Assembly: GCA_963725085.1 (NCBI GenBank)
Contig: CAVRXM010000005.1
Coordinates: 744,001 to 808,000, forward strand
DNA: 64,000 nt
Source of the DNA: VRUE01 sp963725085
Lineage (GTDB): Bacteria > Actinomycetota > Thermoleophilia > Solirubrobacterales > 70-9
Direction of reading: 5' to 3'
A program made the position numbers and the translations under genes. Below the pieces are notes generated by a model. That model was not told the origin of the DNA. It searched no databases and worked only from the letters and a program-made list of their open reading frames with translations. Positions 8,795 through 18,151 of this stretch are shown here, in pieces (the first letter of the stretch is position 1; each line of letters starts with the position of its first letter).

Positions 8795-10573
8795 TCATCG
8801 ACGAGTGCGGGAATTTGGCTCTTGCCGACTGGGCTGGGAGTCGCCTCCGGCACCGTTGGAGTGACCGGCGCCATCCGGCAGCGAGGCGACCGCGGCCGAG
8901 CGCTCGACGCTCTCGATCCTGACCAGCTTGCGCTCGCCGACGAACGGGCCGCCACCGCTGACGCTGACGATGTAGGAGTCGATCCTGGCGACCGCGTCAT
9001 CGGGGTTGTACATGTGCGGCTCCTCGATCTTGACCAGCACCTCCTCGCCGACCTTGAACGGCAGCGCCCGCTCCTCGATCTCCTCGACGCTGCCGGATTC
9101 GACCAGGTCGAAGGTCTCGATCGGGAGCGCGTCGCCGCCCTCGAAGTGGAACTGCTTGCCGGTCTCCGCCTCGAGCTCGGCGAGGCCGCTGTCGCGACCC
9201 ATCAGCTCGGCGGCGACCTTCGGGTTGACCCGGAGCAGGTACGCGTCGCCGACCTCGGCGGCCATCTCGCGCATCTTCCGCAGGCCATCGAGCGCGACCG
9301 TCTCGGCCGAGAGGACTACCCCCTCGCCGTCGCAGGTCGGGCACGGGGCGGTGAGGATCTCGCGCACCCCGTCGGTGATGTTCTGGCGCGTCATCTCGAC
9401 CAGACCGAGCGGCGAGACCTCGACCACGTAGCTCTTCGACTTGTCGGCATCGAGCGCTTTGCGCAGCGTCTTCAGCACTTTGTCGCGGTTTTTCGCGCGC
9501 GCCATGTCGATGAAATCGATGACGATGATTCCGCCGATGTCGCGCAGCCGCAGCTGGCGCACCACCTCCTCGGCCGCCTCGGTGTTCACCCGGGTGATCG
9601 TCTCCTCGAGCCCGCCTTTGCCGCGCCCGGTGAAGCTGCCGCTGTTGATGTCGATCACCGTCAGCGCCTCGGCGTAGTCGATCACCAGGTAGCCGCCGGA
9701 GGGAAGGTCGACGCGCCGATCGAGCGTTGATTCGATCTCCTTGTCGACGCCCCATTTCTCGAGCAGCGGCTTCTTCCCCTCGTAGAGCTCGACTTTCTCG
9801 ACCAGCTCGGGAGCGGTGCGCTGAAAGAACCCGGTCACCCTTTCGAACTGCTTCGGCGAGTCGATGATCGCCGTTTCGAAATCGATCAGGAAGACGTCGC
9901 GGAGGACGCGAACCGGCAGGTCAGCCTCCTGGAAGACGAGGCCCGGGGCCTTGGTCTGCTCGGTGCGGCGCTGCAGCACCTCGTTCAGCTTGTGCAGGTA
10001 CCCGATCTCTCGCACGAAGTCGGATTTCTTCGCTCCGTGGGCGGCCGTGCGGACGATCAGCCCGCCCGGGCCTTTGTAGGTGCGGTCGACCATCCTCCGC
10101 AGGCGGTCGCGCTCGGATTCGCTCAGCCGGCGGCTGACGCCGACGCCGCTTCCCTGCGGGGCGTAGACCAGGTAGCGGCCGGCGATCGAGACGTTCATCG
10201 AGAGCCGGGCGCCCTTCGACTTCAGCGGGTCCTTGACGACCTGGACGACGATCTCCTGGCCGGATTTGAGCATCTCGCTGATCCGCCGGCCGCTGCCTCG
10301 GCCCCGCCTCGGGGCCTGCTCGCCGCTCGGGAGGACGATCTCGTCGACGTGGAGGAACCCGTTTCGCTCGAGCCCGATGTCGACGAACGCCGCCTCCATG
10401 CCGGGCAGGACGTTGTCGACCTTGCCCATGTAGATGTTGCCGACGATCGAGCGCCGGCTGCGGCGCTCGATGTAGAGCTCCGCAACGTTGGGTTTGCCGC
10501 CCTTGGTCTTCGACTCGAGGACGGCGACGCGTGTCTCGCCGCGATCGGCGGACACCAGAATTGTTTTTTTCAT
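8795..10573 (-). CDS. rng: Ribonuclease E/G family endoribonuclease
   Basis: Single-strand-specific RNase of rRNA processing and mRNA decay. The 592-residue protein begins MKKTILVSADRGETRVAVLE and has an embedded S1 domain at about 40-140 (NIYMGKVDNVLPGMEAAFVDIG), the DNase I-like catalytic region (IIVIDFIDMARAKNRDKVL near 345), and the zinc-link motif CPTCDGEGVV near 420 used for oligomerisation. A C-terminal stretch of about 80 residues (GEEVLVKIEEPHMYNPDDAV) resembles a TRAM-type RNA-binding fold. It lacks the long disordered degradosome tail of E. coli RNase E, so an RNase G-type name fits best. Confidence 0.93.
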   Translation of the reverse strand: MKKTILVSADRGETRVAVLESKTKGGKPNVAELYIERRSRRSIVGNIYMGKVDNVLPGMEAAFVDIGLERNGFLHVDEIVLPSGEQAPRRGRGSGRRISEMLKSGQEIVVQVVKDPLKSKGARLSMNVSIAGRYLVYAPQGSGVGVSRRLSESERDRLRRMVDRTYKGPGGLIVRTAAHGAKKSDFVREIGYLHKLNEVLQRRTEQTKAPGLVFQEADLPVRVLRDVFLIDFETAIIDSPKQFERVTGFFQRTAPELVEKVELYEGKKPLLEKWGVDKEIESTLDRRVDLPSGGYLVIDYAEALTVIDINSGSFTGRGKGGLEETITRVNTEAAEEVVRQLRLRDIGGIIVIDFIDMARAKNRDKVLKTLRKALDADKSKSYVVEVSPLGLVEMTRQNITDGVREILTAPCPTCDGEGVVLSAETVALDGLRKMREMAAEVGDAYLLRVNPKVAAELMGRDSGLAELEAETGKQFHFEGGDALPIETFDLVESGSVEEIEERALPFKVGEEVLVKIEEPHMYNPDDAVARIDSYIVSVSGGGPFVGERKLVRIESVERSAAVASLPDGAGHSNGAGGDSQPSRQEPNSRTRR

Positions 10574-10621
10574 TTCCTTTGACTCAGTTCAGTAGGTACG
10601 CATCCGCCGGCACCCGTGGGG

Positions 10622-11821
10622 TCACCAGGCGAACCTGCCTTTCTGACTGAGGCGCGCTTGGACGTGAATGCTCTGCAGCACTCCGACCGCGAGGAATGTC
10701 GCGATCACGGAGGAGCCTCCGTAGCTCAGGAGCGGCAGGGGGATTCCCGTGATCGGCATGATCCCGAGGTTCATCCCCACGTTGACGAAGACCTGGAAGA
10801 GGAGCATGGCGGCGATTCCACCGGCCACGAGAATCCCATACGAGTTCTTCGAGAGCGTCACGATCCGCAGCGCCCGCCAGATCAGCAGGGCGTAGAGGGA
10901 TAGGACCAACGCGGCGCCTGCGAACCCGTAGCGCTCTCCGATCACCGCAAAGATGAAGTCGGTATGCCGCTCCGGGACGAAGTCGAGCCGCGTCTGTGTT
11001 GCGCTGTTGCCACGGCCGGTCACCTGACCGGCTCCGATGGCGATTCGCGCCTGATTCTGCTGGTAGCCCGCGTCGCTGGGGTCCTTGCTCGGGTTCACGA
11101 ACGAGGTGAGCCTCTGTTGCTGATACCCCTTCAGGATCGGCACCCCGAGCTTGGGAGCGCCGAAGAGGACGATTGCGACGGTGACCGCCAGCACGCCGAG
11201 GATGGCGGCGAGGTGCGTCCAGCGGACGCCCCCCACGTACATCACGGCGAGGGTGATCGCCCCGAACACCAGTGAGGTGCCGAGGTCCGGCTGCAGGAAC
11301 ACCAACGCAGCCGGGGCGAGGCCGAGGCAGAGGTAGCGCACCGTGCGCTGCCACGGCGAGCCCCGCCGGGCGCCATCGATGACGAATCCGGCAAGCGCTA
11401 GCACTAACAGGAGCTTGCCGAGCTCCGATGGCTGAAAGGAGAAGAAGGGAAGTTCGAAGGAGCGGCGCGAGCCGCGCGCGGCGAAGCCGAAGACGAAGAT
11501 GAGCCCGACGCTCGCGCAGAGCAGCGTGTAGATCCCGACCCGGATCTCGCGGAAGCGCGAGTAGTCGATCCTCGAGATCAGGTACATGCCGATCAGGCCC
11601 AGCACGGCGTAGAGGGCCTGGCGATCCGTGTAGTAGCCGGGACTGCCGGGAACGTCCTGGGCGGTCGCGTGGTCGAGGGTGTAGACCGAGACCGCGGCGA
11701 GCGCGATCGCCGAGAACCCGAGGGCGACGTCCATGTAAGGCAGCCCGAGGCGCTCGGCGATCCCCGGCCGCACCGCAAACGGCTCCGGCCGCGCGCGGCG
11801 GGCTCTGGTCGCGTACATCAT
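10622..11821 (-). CDS. rodA: Rod-shape peptidoglycan glycosyltransferase RodA
   Basis: SEDS-family polytopic membrane protein that polymerises lipid II during elongation, working with PBP2. 399 residues with about ten hydrophobic segments. Family hallmarks include FQPSELGKLLLVLALAGF near 140, FLQPDLGTSLVFG near 185 and GIPLPLLSYGGSSVIATFLAVG near the C-terminus. Its ATG overlaps the mrdA stop codon (ATGA), indicating tight coupling with its partner transpeptidase. Confidence 0.95.
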   Translation of the reverse strand: MMYATRARRARPEPFAVRPGIAERLGLPYMDVALGFSAIALAAVSVYTLDHATAQDVPGSPGYYTDRQALYAVLGLIGMYLISRIDYSRFREIRVGIYTLLCASVGLIFVFGFAARGSRRSFELPFFSFQPSELGKLLLVLALAGFVIDGARRGSPWQRTVRYLCLGLAPAALVFLQPDLGTSLVFGAITLAVMYVGGVRWTHLAAILGVLAVTVAIVLFGAPKLGVPILKGYQQQRLTSFVNPSKDPSDAGYQQNQARIAIGAGQVTGRGNSATQTRLDFVPERHTDFIFAVIGERYGFAGAALVLSLYALLIWRALRIVTLSKNSYGILVAGGIAAMLLFQVFVNVGMNLGIMPITGIPLPLLSYGGSSVIATFLAVGVLQSIHVQARLSQKGRFAW

Positions 11822-13686
11822 GGTCTTTCTTCTTCTTCGGAGGGGCCTTCGGAAAGTTCCTTGGCGAACAATGCTTCCAGGATCTGCCGCGCGGCGGGCG
11901 CCGCCGCTTCGACGCCGAACCCGCCTTCCTCCATCGTCACGAAGGTGATGTAGCGCGGGTTCGGGTACGGGGCCAGGACTCCGTACCAGGACTGGTCAGG
12001 ATAGGGCGGCCGCTGTGCAGTGCCGGTCTTGCCGGCGACGGGAATCGGGAAGTTGCAGAAGACGGCGCACGAGGTCCCGCCTCCGCCCTGGGCGGCGTCG
12101 TGCAGACCTTCGAGGATGTCTTCCCGATACGCCGCGTCGATCCTGACGTGGCGGCGGGGCTTGGGGTCGATTTCCTTCAGGACCCGCCCGGCCGCGTCGT
12201 CGACCTGGAGCCCGACGTGTGGCGTGACCACCGTTCCCCCGTTGGCGATCGCCGCGTAGGCGATCGCCATCTGCAGCGGGTTGGTCTGGAGATCCCCCTG
12301 GCCGGTGGCGAGCTGGACATTGTCGCCGGCCGACCACGGTCGTTCGGTTTCGCCTTCCTTGTAGAGCTGGTCGCGCCAATGCTGGGAGGGGAGCAACCCT
12401 TCGGCGGCGCCGGGCAGGTCGATCCCGGTCGGCCTCCCGATCCCGAACTCGTGCGCCCAGTGCTGGAGGTCGCCGGAGTCCCACATCCGCAGCCCGAGCG
12501 TGTAGAAGAAGACGTCGGAGGAGACTTCCAATGCCGAGACCAGGCTGACCGAGCCGTTCGCGGCTTCGCCGGCGTTGGTGAAGACCTGTTCGCCGACGAC
12601 CAGCTGGCCGGGGTCGTAGATCACTTCTTCCGGGGTCAGGTTGCCGGATTCGAGCGCCGCGACCGCGGTGATCGGCTTGAAGGTCGACCCGGTCGGATAG
12701 AGGCCGGCGATCGCCCGGTCGGTCAGCGGCGCCAGGATTTCGTCCCGGTAGAGGGTGTTGACCTGCGCCTGGGTCATCGGTTTGGTGAAGACCGAGGGTT
12801 CGTAGGTCGGGTAGGAGCCCATCGCGACGATTTCGCCATTGTGGACGTCCATCGAGACGAACCCCCCGCGGAGGCCGGTCGAGGCCATCGCCGCTTCGCC
12901 CGCTTCCTGGACCGGTGTGTCGATCGAGAGCTTCAGATTGTTGCCGGGGACCGGCGGCTGCGAGAGCAGCTGCCCGTTCGGAGTCGGCTGGCCGAAGGCG
13001 TCGACCTGGACTTTGGTCAGCCCCGGCTTGCCGCGCAGGTAGCGATCGTAGGTGTTCTCGACGCCGTCCTGACCGATCTCGTCGCCCGGCTCGAGCCCCT
13101 TGTACTGCGGTTCCTTCAGCTGTTCTTCGCTGACCTCGCCGACCTGGCCGAGGATGTGAGCAGCGAGCGTCCCGTCCGGGTAGTTGCGGACGAAGACGCG
13201 CTGAACGGTCACGCCCGGAAACAGGTGCTGGTTCTCCTGCATGAAGTAGACGAGGTAGTGGCCGACGTCCTTGCGAAGGGTCACCGGGGCCCCGGGTGAC
13301 GTCACGACCCCTTCGTGGATCGTCTTCTTGACCCGGTGGGGCGTCGAGTGAGTCAGTTCGGCGAGCTGCGTAAGCTCGGCCTGCCGCCGCTTCAGTTCGG
13401 GCGGCAGCTTGTTGGGGTCGATCTGCAGCGCCAGGCTGGTTCGGTTGTCGACCAGGACTTCGCCGCTGCGATCGAGGATCGAGCCGCGCGGGGCGCTGAC
13501 CCTGAACTCGCGGGTCCTGTTGTTCCTCGCCTCAGCGAGATTTTCCTTCCCGTTCAGGACCTGCAGGAACCAGAGCCGGAAGAAGAGGACCACGAACAGG
13601 GCGAGAGCGACCGCGCCGAACAGGGCCAACCGCACCGCGAGCCGGTTGTTCATCGGCGATCCGCGTTCCCCGGAGCGCAGGTACAT
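11818..13686 (-). CDS. mrdA: Penicillin-binding protein 2 (elongasome transpeptidase)
   Basis: Cross-links peptidoglycan during side-wall growth. 622 residues: one N-terminal membrane segment (LALFGAVALALFVVLFF, about 20-36), the pedestal domain (APRGSILDRSGEVL near 65-78), then the transpeptidase with S334-x-x-K337 in GSTFKPIT, the SSD form of the second motif in EVSSDVFFYTLG, and the KTG motif in VAGKTGTAQ. An internal ATG twelve codons in (MNNRLAVRLALFG) is an equally plausible start. The gene uses GAA and AAA codons more often than its neighbours. Confidence 0.95.
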   Translation of the reverse strand: MYLRSGERGSPMNNRLAVRLALFGAVALALFVVLFFRLWFLQVLNGKENLAEARNNRTREFRVSAPRGSILDRSGEVLVDNRTSLALQIDPNKLPPELKRRQAELTQLAELTHSTPHRVKKTIHEGVVTSPGAPVTLRKDVGHYLVYFMQENQHLFPGVTVQRVFVRNYPDGTLAAHILGQVGEVSEEQLKEPQYKGLEPGDEIGQDGVENTYDRYLRGKPGLTKVQVDAFGQPTPNGQLLSQPPVPGNNLKLSIDTPVQEAGEAAMASTGLRGGFVSMDVHNGEIVAMGSYPTYEPSVFTKPMTQAQVNTLYRDEILAPLTDRAIAGLYPTGSTFKPITAVAALESGNLTPEEVIYDPGQLVVGEQVFTNAGEAANGSVSLVSALEVSSDVFFYTLGLRMWDSGDLQHWAHEFGIGRPTGIDLPGAAEGLLPSQHWRDQLYKEGETERPWSAGDNVQLATGQGDLQTNPLQMAIAYAAIANGGTVVTPHVGLQVDDAAGRVLKEIDPKPRRHVRIDAAYREDILEGLHDAAQGGGGTSCAVFCNFPIPVAGKTGTAQRPPYPDQSWYGVLAPYPNPRYITFVTMEEGGFGVEAAAPAARQILEALFAKELSEGPSEEEERP

Positions 13687-13690
13687 GCGG

Positions 13691-14242
13691 CTAGCGCGCC
13701 CCCAGCACGGTCGGCTGGCGCCGGCGCTCGACCCGGGGCTCCTCGACCAGCGCCGCTCTCAGGGCGAACCGCATCCCGTGGTAGAGCGGCCAGCCGAGGA
13801 AGAAGGCGTAGATGCTCTTCAGCGCCATGTCGCGGAGGACCAGGCTGCTGATCGGGGCATCGATGCCGAGCGTCAGTTCGACCAGGGCGAACCCGACCTC
13901 GGCGAGCAGGGTGAATGCCATGCAGAGCAGTGGCGGCACCAGCGAGCTGTGGATTTCGAACCGTTCGCGGAACAGCCCTGCGGCGTACCCGACCCCGAGC
14001 AGGACCAGCGACGTAACCCCCAGCGTCCCGGCGACCAGGCAGTCGACGAGGAACCCGACCGAGAACCCGGTCACGGCGCCGGTCATGCTGCCGCCGAGCA
14101 GGCCGAGGACGACGACGAAGGCCGGCAGGATGTCGGGGCTTGTCTCGAGGAACGTCACGCGTGAGAAGAAGGAGAGCTGGAGCAGCACGACCAGGATCGC
14201 TATCGCGACGAGCCGGGCGAGGATCTTCGGGGTGACGATCAC
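13691..14242 (-). CDS. mreD: Rod-shape-determining protein MreD
   Basis: Small polytopic membrane protein of the elongasome, 183 residues with about five membrane segments; LLGGSMTGAVTGFSVGFLVDCLVAGTLG contains the typical glycine-rich helix pair. The sequence is weakly conserved across the family, so the call relies mainly on topology and position: it overlaps mreC by 4 bases and sits immediately before mrdA. Confidence 0.88.
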   Translation of the reverse strand: MIVTPKILARLVAIAILVVLLQLSFFSRVTFLETSPDILPAFVVVLGLLGGSMTGAVTGFSVGFLVDCLVAGTLGVTSLVLLGVGYAAGLFRERFEIHSSLVPPLLCMAFTLLAEVGFALVELTLGIDAPISSLVLRDMALKSIYAFFLGWPLYHGMRFALRAALVEEPRVERRRQPTVLGAR

Positions 14243-15090
14243 CTGCGGGGGCCCCCGGTCAGAACCTGCACTAGGTCGAGATTTGCCAAGTCGGCAAATG
14301 GTCGCACGTGGACCTGCTGGCTTGCCTCCTGCTCGAGCACCGAGGCCTTGGTGACCTCCCCGACCGGGATCCCAGGCGGGAACAGCGAGGCCAGGCCCTG
14401 GGCCCGCCAGCCGGAGGTGACCACGGTCTGGCCGACCCCGACCGTCTTCGTCGAGTTGATGAAATCGAGGACGAGGTCCTGGGGGTCGCCGACCGAGGGC
14501 CGGATCACGCCCTGGACTCCGAGTGGCAGGACCTTGGCGGAGACCGCGCTCGCGTGGTCGGTGATCAGCTGGACCTGGGAGGAGCTCGGCTGCACCGCCG
14601 AGATCTCGCCGACGATGCCGTCGCCGCTGATCACCGGGTCGTCGACGACCACGCCGTCGCCGCTGCCGACGTCGATGTTGACCGACGAGTGCCAGACGGT
14701 CGGCGAGCGGGCGATGACCCGCCCCGTCACCGGGTCGAATGCCGAGGTCGCGATCACCGGGTCGCGGTCGAGTTCCACCAGCTTGCGGAGCTGGGCGTTT
14801 TCCTGGATCGCCTCCTGGCCGGCCACCGCCTGCGTCCTGGCCTGTTCCAGTTCTTCGCTGAGGCGATTGTTTTCGCCGCGGGCTTCGAAGGTCTTGTCGA
14901 ACCAGTCGACGAGGTCGCGGGCGGGCTTCAGCGCCCGGTCGGCCACCCTCTCGAACGGGCTGAAGATCGTGCTGACGCCGTTCTGGATGCTGCCCGACCC
15001 GTGCCCGTAGGAGATCGTCAGCAACAGGAAGGAGCCGAGTATGAGGAGCGTCAGAACCGCCCTACGGCGGCGAACTTGCTTGCGATACAC
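14239..15090 (-). CDS. mreC: Rod-shape-determining protein MreC
   Basis: Periplasm-facing scaffold of the elongasome. 283 residues: one N-terminal membrane helix (VLTLLILGSFLLLTISYGHG), a coiled coil at about 65-100 (ENNRLSEELEQARTQAVAG), then the beta-rich MreC domain (VIARSPTVWHSSVNIDVGSGDGV; VTSGWRAQGLASLFPPGIPVGEV). Normal length. It lies between mreB (35-base gap) and mreD (overlap). Confidence 0.95.
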   Translation of the reverse strand: MYRKQVRRRRAVLTLLILGSFLLLTISYGHGSGSIQNGVSTIFSPFERVADRALKPARDLVDWFDKTFEARGENNRLSEELEQARTQAVAGQEAIQENAQLRKLVELDRDPVIATSAFDPVTGRVIARSPTVWHSSVNIDVGSGDGVVVDDPVISGDGIVGEISAVQPSSSQVQLITDHASAVSAKVLPLGVQGVIRPSVGDPQDLVLDFINSTKTVGVGQTVVTSGWRAQGLASLFPPGIPVGEVTKASVLEQEASQQVHVRPFADLANLDLVQVLTGGPRR

Positions 15091-15125
15091 GAAGGGGCCC
15101 TAAGTCCGTTGATTTTCGGTGGCCG

Positions 15126-16175
<1,050 letters not shown>

Positions 16176-16232
16176 TCGGTGAGGGAGAAGCTTCGAAGCA
16201 TCATCCCAGATGCTCCTCAAATGCCCTGCAAC

Positions 16233-16781
16233 TCAACTGCGCCGAAACAATTCCGGCGCCAACTCGAACAGCAGCCCGACGGGCAGACCGACCACGTTCG
16301 AGACGCTCCCCTCGATCCGCGCGACCAGCGTCGACCCGAGGGTCTGGATCGCGTAGCCGCCGGAGCGGCCGCGCCACTCGCCGAACTCGACGTAGCGCTC
16401 CTTCTCGGCATCGCCGAGCTCCCGGAACTCGACGGTCGTCCGCTCCAGCCCCGAGCGCTCCTCGCCGTCGGCGAGCACGACGAGGCCGCTGACGACCTCG
16501 TGGGCGCGGCCCGAGAGCGAGTCGAGGTAGGCCCTGGCCGCCTCCGCGTCGGCCGGTTTGCCGAGCGCCCGGCCGTCGAGGACGACGTCGGTGTCGCAGG
16601 CGATCACGAGCCCGGGGCCGGCGACGGCCCCCGCCTTGCGGCGCGCGTTCTCGACTACCTCGAGGTCGGGCTCGCCGCCGCTCAGCTCCTCGACCCCGGG
16701 AACCACGACCTCGAATGAGACGCCGAGCTTCTCGAGGATCTCGCGGCGCTGGGGCGAGCCCGATGCGAGGGTGACGTTCAG
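16233..16781 (-). CDS. maf: Maf-like nucleotide pyrophosphatase, probable CTG start
   Basis: House-cleaning nucleoside triphosphate pyrophosphatase of the Maf family. The essential N-terminal motif (LASGSPQRREILEKLG) is encoded upstream of the first GTG (16706), so the real start must lie near 16781. The only codon there that fits the family N-terminus is CTG at 16781-16779 (reading as MNVTLASGSP), with GAGGG about 10 bases upstream just after the ndk stop. That ribosome-binding site is one arm of a small hairpin (GAGGGCG / CGCCCTC). Also visible are CDTDVVLDGRALGKP and YAIQTLGSTLVARIEGSVSNVVGLP. 182 residues, normal. The non-standard start is inferred. Confidence 0.85.
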   Translation of the reverse strand: MNVTLASGSPQRREILEKLGVSFEVVVPGVEELSGGEPDLEVVENARRKAGAVAGPGLVIACDTDVVLDGRALGKPADAEAARAYLDSLSGRAHEVVSGLVVLADGEERSGLERTTVEFRELGDAEKERYVEFGEWRGRSGGYAIQTLGSTLVARIEGSVSNVVGLPVGLLFELAPELFRRS

Positions 16782-16795
16782 AGGGCGCTCGCCCT

Positions 16796-17203
16796 CTAGG
16801 ACAGCTCGGGGAACCAGATCCCGATCTCGCGCTCCGCCGACTCGTCGGAGTCGGAGCCGTGGACCATGTTATAGGTCACCTCGAGGGCGAAATCGCCGCG
16901 GATCGAGCCGGTGGCGGCCTCGACCGGGTTGGTGGCGCCGATCACCTGGCGCGCCGCGGGAACGGCCTCGGCCCCCTCGAGGACCATCGCGACAAGCGGG
17001 CCGCCGGTGATGAAGGTGACGAGCTCGCCGAAGAACGGCTTCTCGGCATGCTCGGCGTAGTGGGAGTTCGCGATCCCCTCGTCCGCCTGCATCAGCTTCA
17101 GCGCCTTGATCCGCAGGCCCTTGCGCTCGAACCGGGCGATCACCTCACCGGTCAGGGCGCGCTCGAAGGCGTCAGGCTTGACGAGGATCAGGGTCCGGCT
17201 CAC
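16796..17203 (-). CDS. ndk: Nucleoside diphosphate kinase
   Basis: Equalises NTP pools through a phosphohistidine intermediate. 135 residues: MSRTLILVKPDAFERALTGEV at the N-terminus and the active-site histidine in NMVHGSDSDESAEREI. Normal length. Its start lies 32 bases inside the 3' end of the zinc-ribbon membrane gene, and maf follows after a few bases, so the three are probably co-transcribed. Confidence 0.97.
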   Translation of the reverse strand: MSRTLILVKPDAFERALTGEVIARFERKGLRIKALKLMQADEGIANSHYAEHAEKPFFGELVTFITGGPLVAMVLEGAEAVPAARQVIGATNPVEAATGSIRGDFALEVTYNMVHGSDSDESAEREIGIWFPELS

Positions 17204-17789
17204 GTTCTGGGCTCCTTTGCGTTCGTTTCGGGGACGGCGGTCCCTGGCTGGCGTCGGCCGCGGGCTCTTTCGCGGGGGCGGCTTTCTTCCGCCTTACCGC
17301 GGGCTGGCGTTTCGGGGACGTCGAGCGTTTGGCGGACCGCTCGCGGGAGCGGACCGGCGTCTCGCAATAGGGGCACAGAGTCCAGCGTGGATCGACGGGC
17401 TTGCCGCAGCTCTGGCACGGGTTCTTCAGGCGCCGCTGGCAGTGGGGGCAGCGCAGGTAGCTTCTCTCGATCGGGTATTCGCACTGCGGGCAGGAGCTCT
17501 CCTCGAGCTGCCGGACGCGCAGCTCGGCGGCCTTTATCTCCAGCTCTCGCTCATGCGCGTCTTCGAGGAACTCCGGCGGCCGCAGGATCGCGTAGACGGC
17601 GGTGCCGATATACGGGATGAAGGAGGCGATCGTCGCGCAGGCGACGAGGAAGGGGTCGGAGACGCGGCGGCGGGCGTCGAGGAAGGTGAAGACGATCAGC
17701 GCCAGCCAGACCACGACCAGCATCAGGATGAAGAGGTTGACGACCAGGTTGAGGCCGTCGTTGCTGATGCCGAAGATCGCTGGGGTCAT
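17172..17789 (-). CDS. Membrane protein with double zinc ribbon
   Basis: Not a named family to me. 205 residues: two membrane helices (LVVNLFILMLVVVWLALIVF and FLVACATIASFIPYIGTAVYAIL), a short charged helix, then four CxxC pairs at about 100-145 (SCPQCEYP, RCPHCQRR, PCQSCGKP, LCPYCETP) forming two zinc ribbons, and a disordered Lys/Pro/Arg tail. The cytoplasmic ribbons suggest RNA or protein binding at the membrane. It overlaps ndk, and copy B of the leader element lies upstream, about 65 bases from its ATG. Confidence 0.8.
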   Translation of the reverse strand: MTPAIFGISNDGLNLVVNLFILMLVVVWLALIVFTFLDARRRVSDPFLVACATIASFIPYIGTAVYAILRPPEFLEDAHERELEIKAAELRVRQLEESSCPQCEYPIERSYLRCPHCQRRLKNPCQSCGKPVDPRWTLCPYCETPVRSRERSAKRSTSPKRQPAVRRKKAAPAKEPAADASQGPPSPKRTQRSPEREPDPDPRQA

Positions 17790-17856
17790 GATCGGGGACT
17801 CGCCTGAGGGGGCGGTGAGTCTACTTCGCCGCGGTCGCCGCTAACCCTGTTCAACA

Positions 17857-17925
17857 CTACGAATGCTCGCGCTTCGCTCGCTGCGCGAAGAACCAGATAT
17901 GCACGCTTGCTCGCTCCGCGCCATC
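17857..17925 (-). repeat. Leader element copy B, upstream of the zinc-ribbon gene
   Basis: Nearly identical to copy C at 30318-30386 over about 55 bases (GCGCGGAGCGAGCAAGCGT, CATATCTG, TTCTTCGCGC, GCGAGCGAAGCGCGA). The frame equivalent to copy C reads A-E-R-A-S-V-H-I-W-F-F-A-Q-R-A-K-R-E-H-S-stop; within it GTG at 17904 could start a 15-residue peptide ending at TAG 17859-17857. Relative to copy C, one base is missing from the ATG end. The 7-bp stem TTCGCGC / GCGCGAG is imperfect. Function unknown. Confidence 0.6.
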
Positions 17926-18046
17926 AGAGAAACAGCCTGCCGAAGAGGAATCCAAGGCCGAAGAAGATCAGGATCACCGCCGCGACGACGGCGGCGACCA
18001 GAGCCATCATCGAGAGCAGTTCGCTGCCGGCGCTCTTAGAGCTCAT
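17924..18046 (-). CDS. Small single-helix membrane protein (40 aa)
   Basis: A 40-residue frame starting MSSKSAGSELLSMM, followed by one strong membrane helix (ALVAAVVAAVILIFFGLGFL) and the tail FGRLFL. No family recognised. The ribosome-binding site is weak (AGGCG about 10 bases upstream). It lies between folC and the zinc-ribbon membrane gene on the same strand, and its stop codon abuts leader element copy B. Hydrophobic composition and position support a real gene, but this could be fortuitous. Confidence 0.4.
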   Translation of the reverse strand: MSSKSAGSELLSMMALVAAVVAAVILIFFGLGFLFGRLFL

Positions 18047-18098
18047 ACCGAATCACGCCTAAATCGTCGCAGGTTCGGCAAGTACGATGCAGACGCGC

Positions 18099-18143
18099 TC
18101 CGGTGTTCGTTATGTAGACCAATTCGACATTTCGAACACCGGA
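18099..18143. terminator. Hairpin repeat, copy 2, after folC
   Basis: Arms 18099-18115 (TCCGGTGTTCGTTATGT) and 18127-18143 pair with two mismatches, 9 bases downstream of the folC stop. Shares the outer arms and the ATTCGACAT segment with copy 1 at 7662-7706. No T-tract. Probably a terminator-like interspersed repeat. Confidence 0.55.
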
Positions 18144-18151
18144 AGCGGGGG